Shown: piece by piece, positions 6,379-7,034 of the stretch
How the letters are laid out: each line of letters opens with the position of its first letter
Position numbering within the stretch: position 1 is the stretch's first letter
Assembly: GCA_003484235.1 (NCBI GenBank)
Contig: DNDP01000195.1
Span: forward strand, 476-7,509
Reading direction: 5' to 3'
Length of the DNA stretch: 7,034 bases
Source of the DNA: Verrucomicrobiales bacterium
GTDB lineage: Bacteria > Verrucomicrobiota > Verrucomicrobiia > Limisphaerales > RI-55
Program-made: the position numbers and the translations under genes
Notes under the pieces: generated by a model
The model's database searches: none
The model's input: only the letters and a program-made list of their open reading frames with translations
What the model was told of the DNA's origin: nothing

Positions 6379-7034
6379 TCAGGCCTTCCAGCCCCTGCGA
6401 ACGGGCCGTTTCACCCAGGCGTTGAGTTCCTTCAGGTTGGTCACCCTCATCTTGGGGCCGTTCCACATGACCTTTTGGCCCTTGCCGGCCTTCATCGCCA
6501 GATTGCCCAGCAGGGCGAATTCGGTCAGCCGGGTGCCGTAATCGAAGGGCACGGCCGTCTCGGTCTTGCCGGCCCGGACCGCCTCGAGGAAGTCGGTGAA
6601 CACATTCTGCGGCCGCGGCAGGATCTTGGGCGGGGCCGGCGTCTCGTTCATCTTCTCGTAGGGCACGATGTGCATCCGGTTTCCGTAGGTGCCGGTGTAG
6701 ATGATGCCCTTCTCACCGACGTAGAGCGTGCCGCTGTCGCCGCCGTCCAGTTCCTCGTCGGGATACTTCGCGCGAAGTTCCAGCAGCAGCGGCGGCAGGT
6801 TGCGGTCGTCGCCCTGGGCGGCGCGGAGGTTGCCCTGGGGTTTGCCCGTGGTGGTCTCGTTCAAGCCCTCATACCAATAGACCTTCGCGGGTGGCATGTC
6901 GCCCCGCGCGGGGATGTCCCAGCGGATGCGCGCACCCATCGGATAACGCTCGTCGCTGCCGCCGCGCAGCTGCTCCGCCTCGATGCTCGTCGGGTGATCG
7001 ATCTTGAGCGCCCAGTAAACACCGTCGAGGACGT
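6379..7034 (-). CDS. Gfo/Idh/MocA family oxidoreductase, C-terminal part
   Basis: The frame enters from the right edge and ends at TGA (6381-6379), giving the last 217 residues. The first ATG inside the window (6939) is internal, because the frame is open upstream and reads VLDGVYWALKIDHPTSIEAE. The sequence fits the C-terminal substrate-binding half of Gfo/Idh/MocA dehydrogenases as found in Planctomycetes and Verrucomicrobia. Recognisable parts are DGVYWALKIDHPTS, the strand pair GDSGTLYVGEKGIIYTGTYG, NVFTDFLEAVRAG, the AVPFDYGTRLTEFALLGNLA helix and the terminal RPVRRGWKA. Family members use NAD(P) to oxidise or reduce sugars, inositols and related compounds; the Rossmann domain and any Tat signal peptide lie beyond the window. 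The substrate cannot be assigned. It is convergent with the small membrane protein. Confidence 0.92.
   Translation of the reverse strand, partial: VLDGVYWALKIDHPTSIEAEQLRGGSDERYPMGARIRWDIPARGDMPPAKVYWYEGLNETTTGKPQGNLRAAQGDDRNLPPLLLELRAKYPDEELDGGDSGTLYVGEKGIIYTGTYGNRMHIVPYEKMNETPAPPKILPRPQNVFTDFLEAVRAGKTETAVPFDYGTRLTEFALLGNLAMKAGKGQKVMWNGPKMRVTNLKELNAWVKRPVRRGWKA

Noticed and set aside
1..7034. CRISPR array, insertion sequence, tRNA, rRNA or phage genes
   Set aside because: No spaced direct repeats, terminal inverted repeats with a transposase, cloverleaf-like sequence or phage domain was seen on either strand.

Overview
The window is GC-rich, gene-dense bacterial chromosomal DNA. Six genes are well supported and a seventh is clipped at the left edge. 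The best lineage guess is Verrucomicrobiota (Pedosphaera/Limisphaera-like) or a neighbouring PVC group. This rests on weak or absent Shine-Dalgarno sites, non-ATG starts (GTG, TTG), a Lys/Ala/Pro-rich N-terminal tail, an orphan NusG paralog, and a Gfo/Idh/MocA oxidoreductase of the style abundant in Planctomycetes and Verrucomicrobia. No 16S rRNA or marker gene is present, so this is inference.

Layout from left to right. Positions 1-119 (minus) hold the N-terminus of a very basic Lys/Ala-rich protein. A 188-bp divergent spacer with overlapping palindromes follows. Positions 308-4326 (plus) are a two-gene unit: a small YkgJ-type cysteine-cluster protein overlaps by 4 bp a full-length AddA-type helicase-nuclease, which repairs double-strand breaks. 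Positions 4327-4489 are a leader rich in hairpins. Positions 4490-5089 (plus) encode a NusG paralog (RfaH-like antiterminator class). Positions 5204-6049 (minus) encode a PlsC-like lysophospholipid acyltransferase, convergent with the NusG paralog. Positions 6149-6343 (plus) encode a 64-residue membrane protein built on a period-4 glycine ladder. Positions 6379-7034 (minus) are the C-terminal half of a Gfo/Idh/MocA oxidoreductase cut by the right edge.

Only the YkgJ-addA pair looks like a true operon. The remaining genes alternate in strand and appear to be single transcription units, with short convergent spacers (114 and 35 bp) that each contain hairpins. No rRNA, tRNA, CRISPR array, insertion sequence or phage gene was seen, and there is no gene-free stretch longer than 300 bases.

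I see no clear new multi-gene system. The most interesting points are the translational coupling of a cysteine-cluster protein to AddA with no AddB nearby, the structured leader ahead of the stand-alone NusG paralog, and the regular glycine ladder in the small membrane protein.
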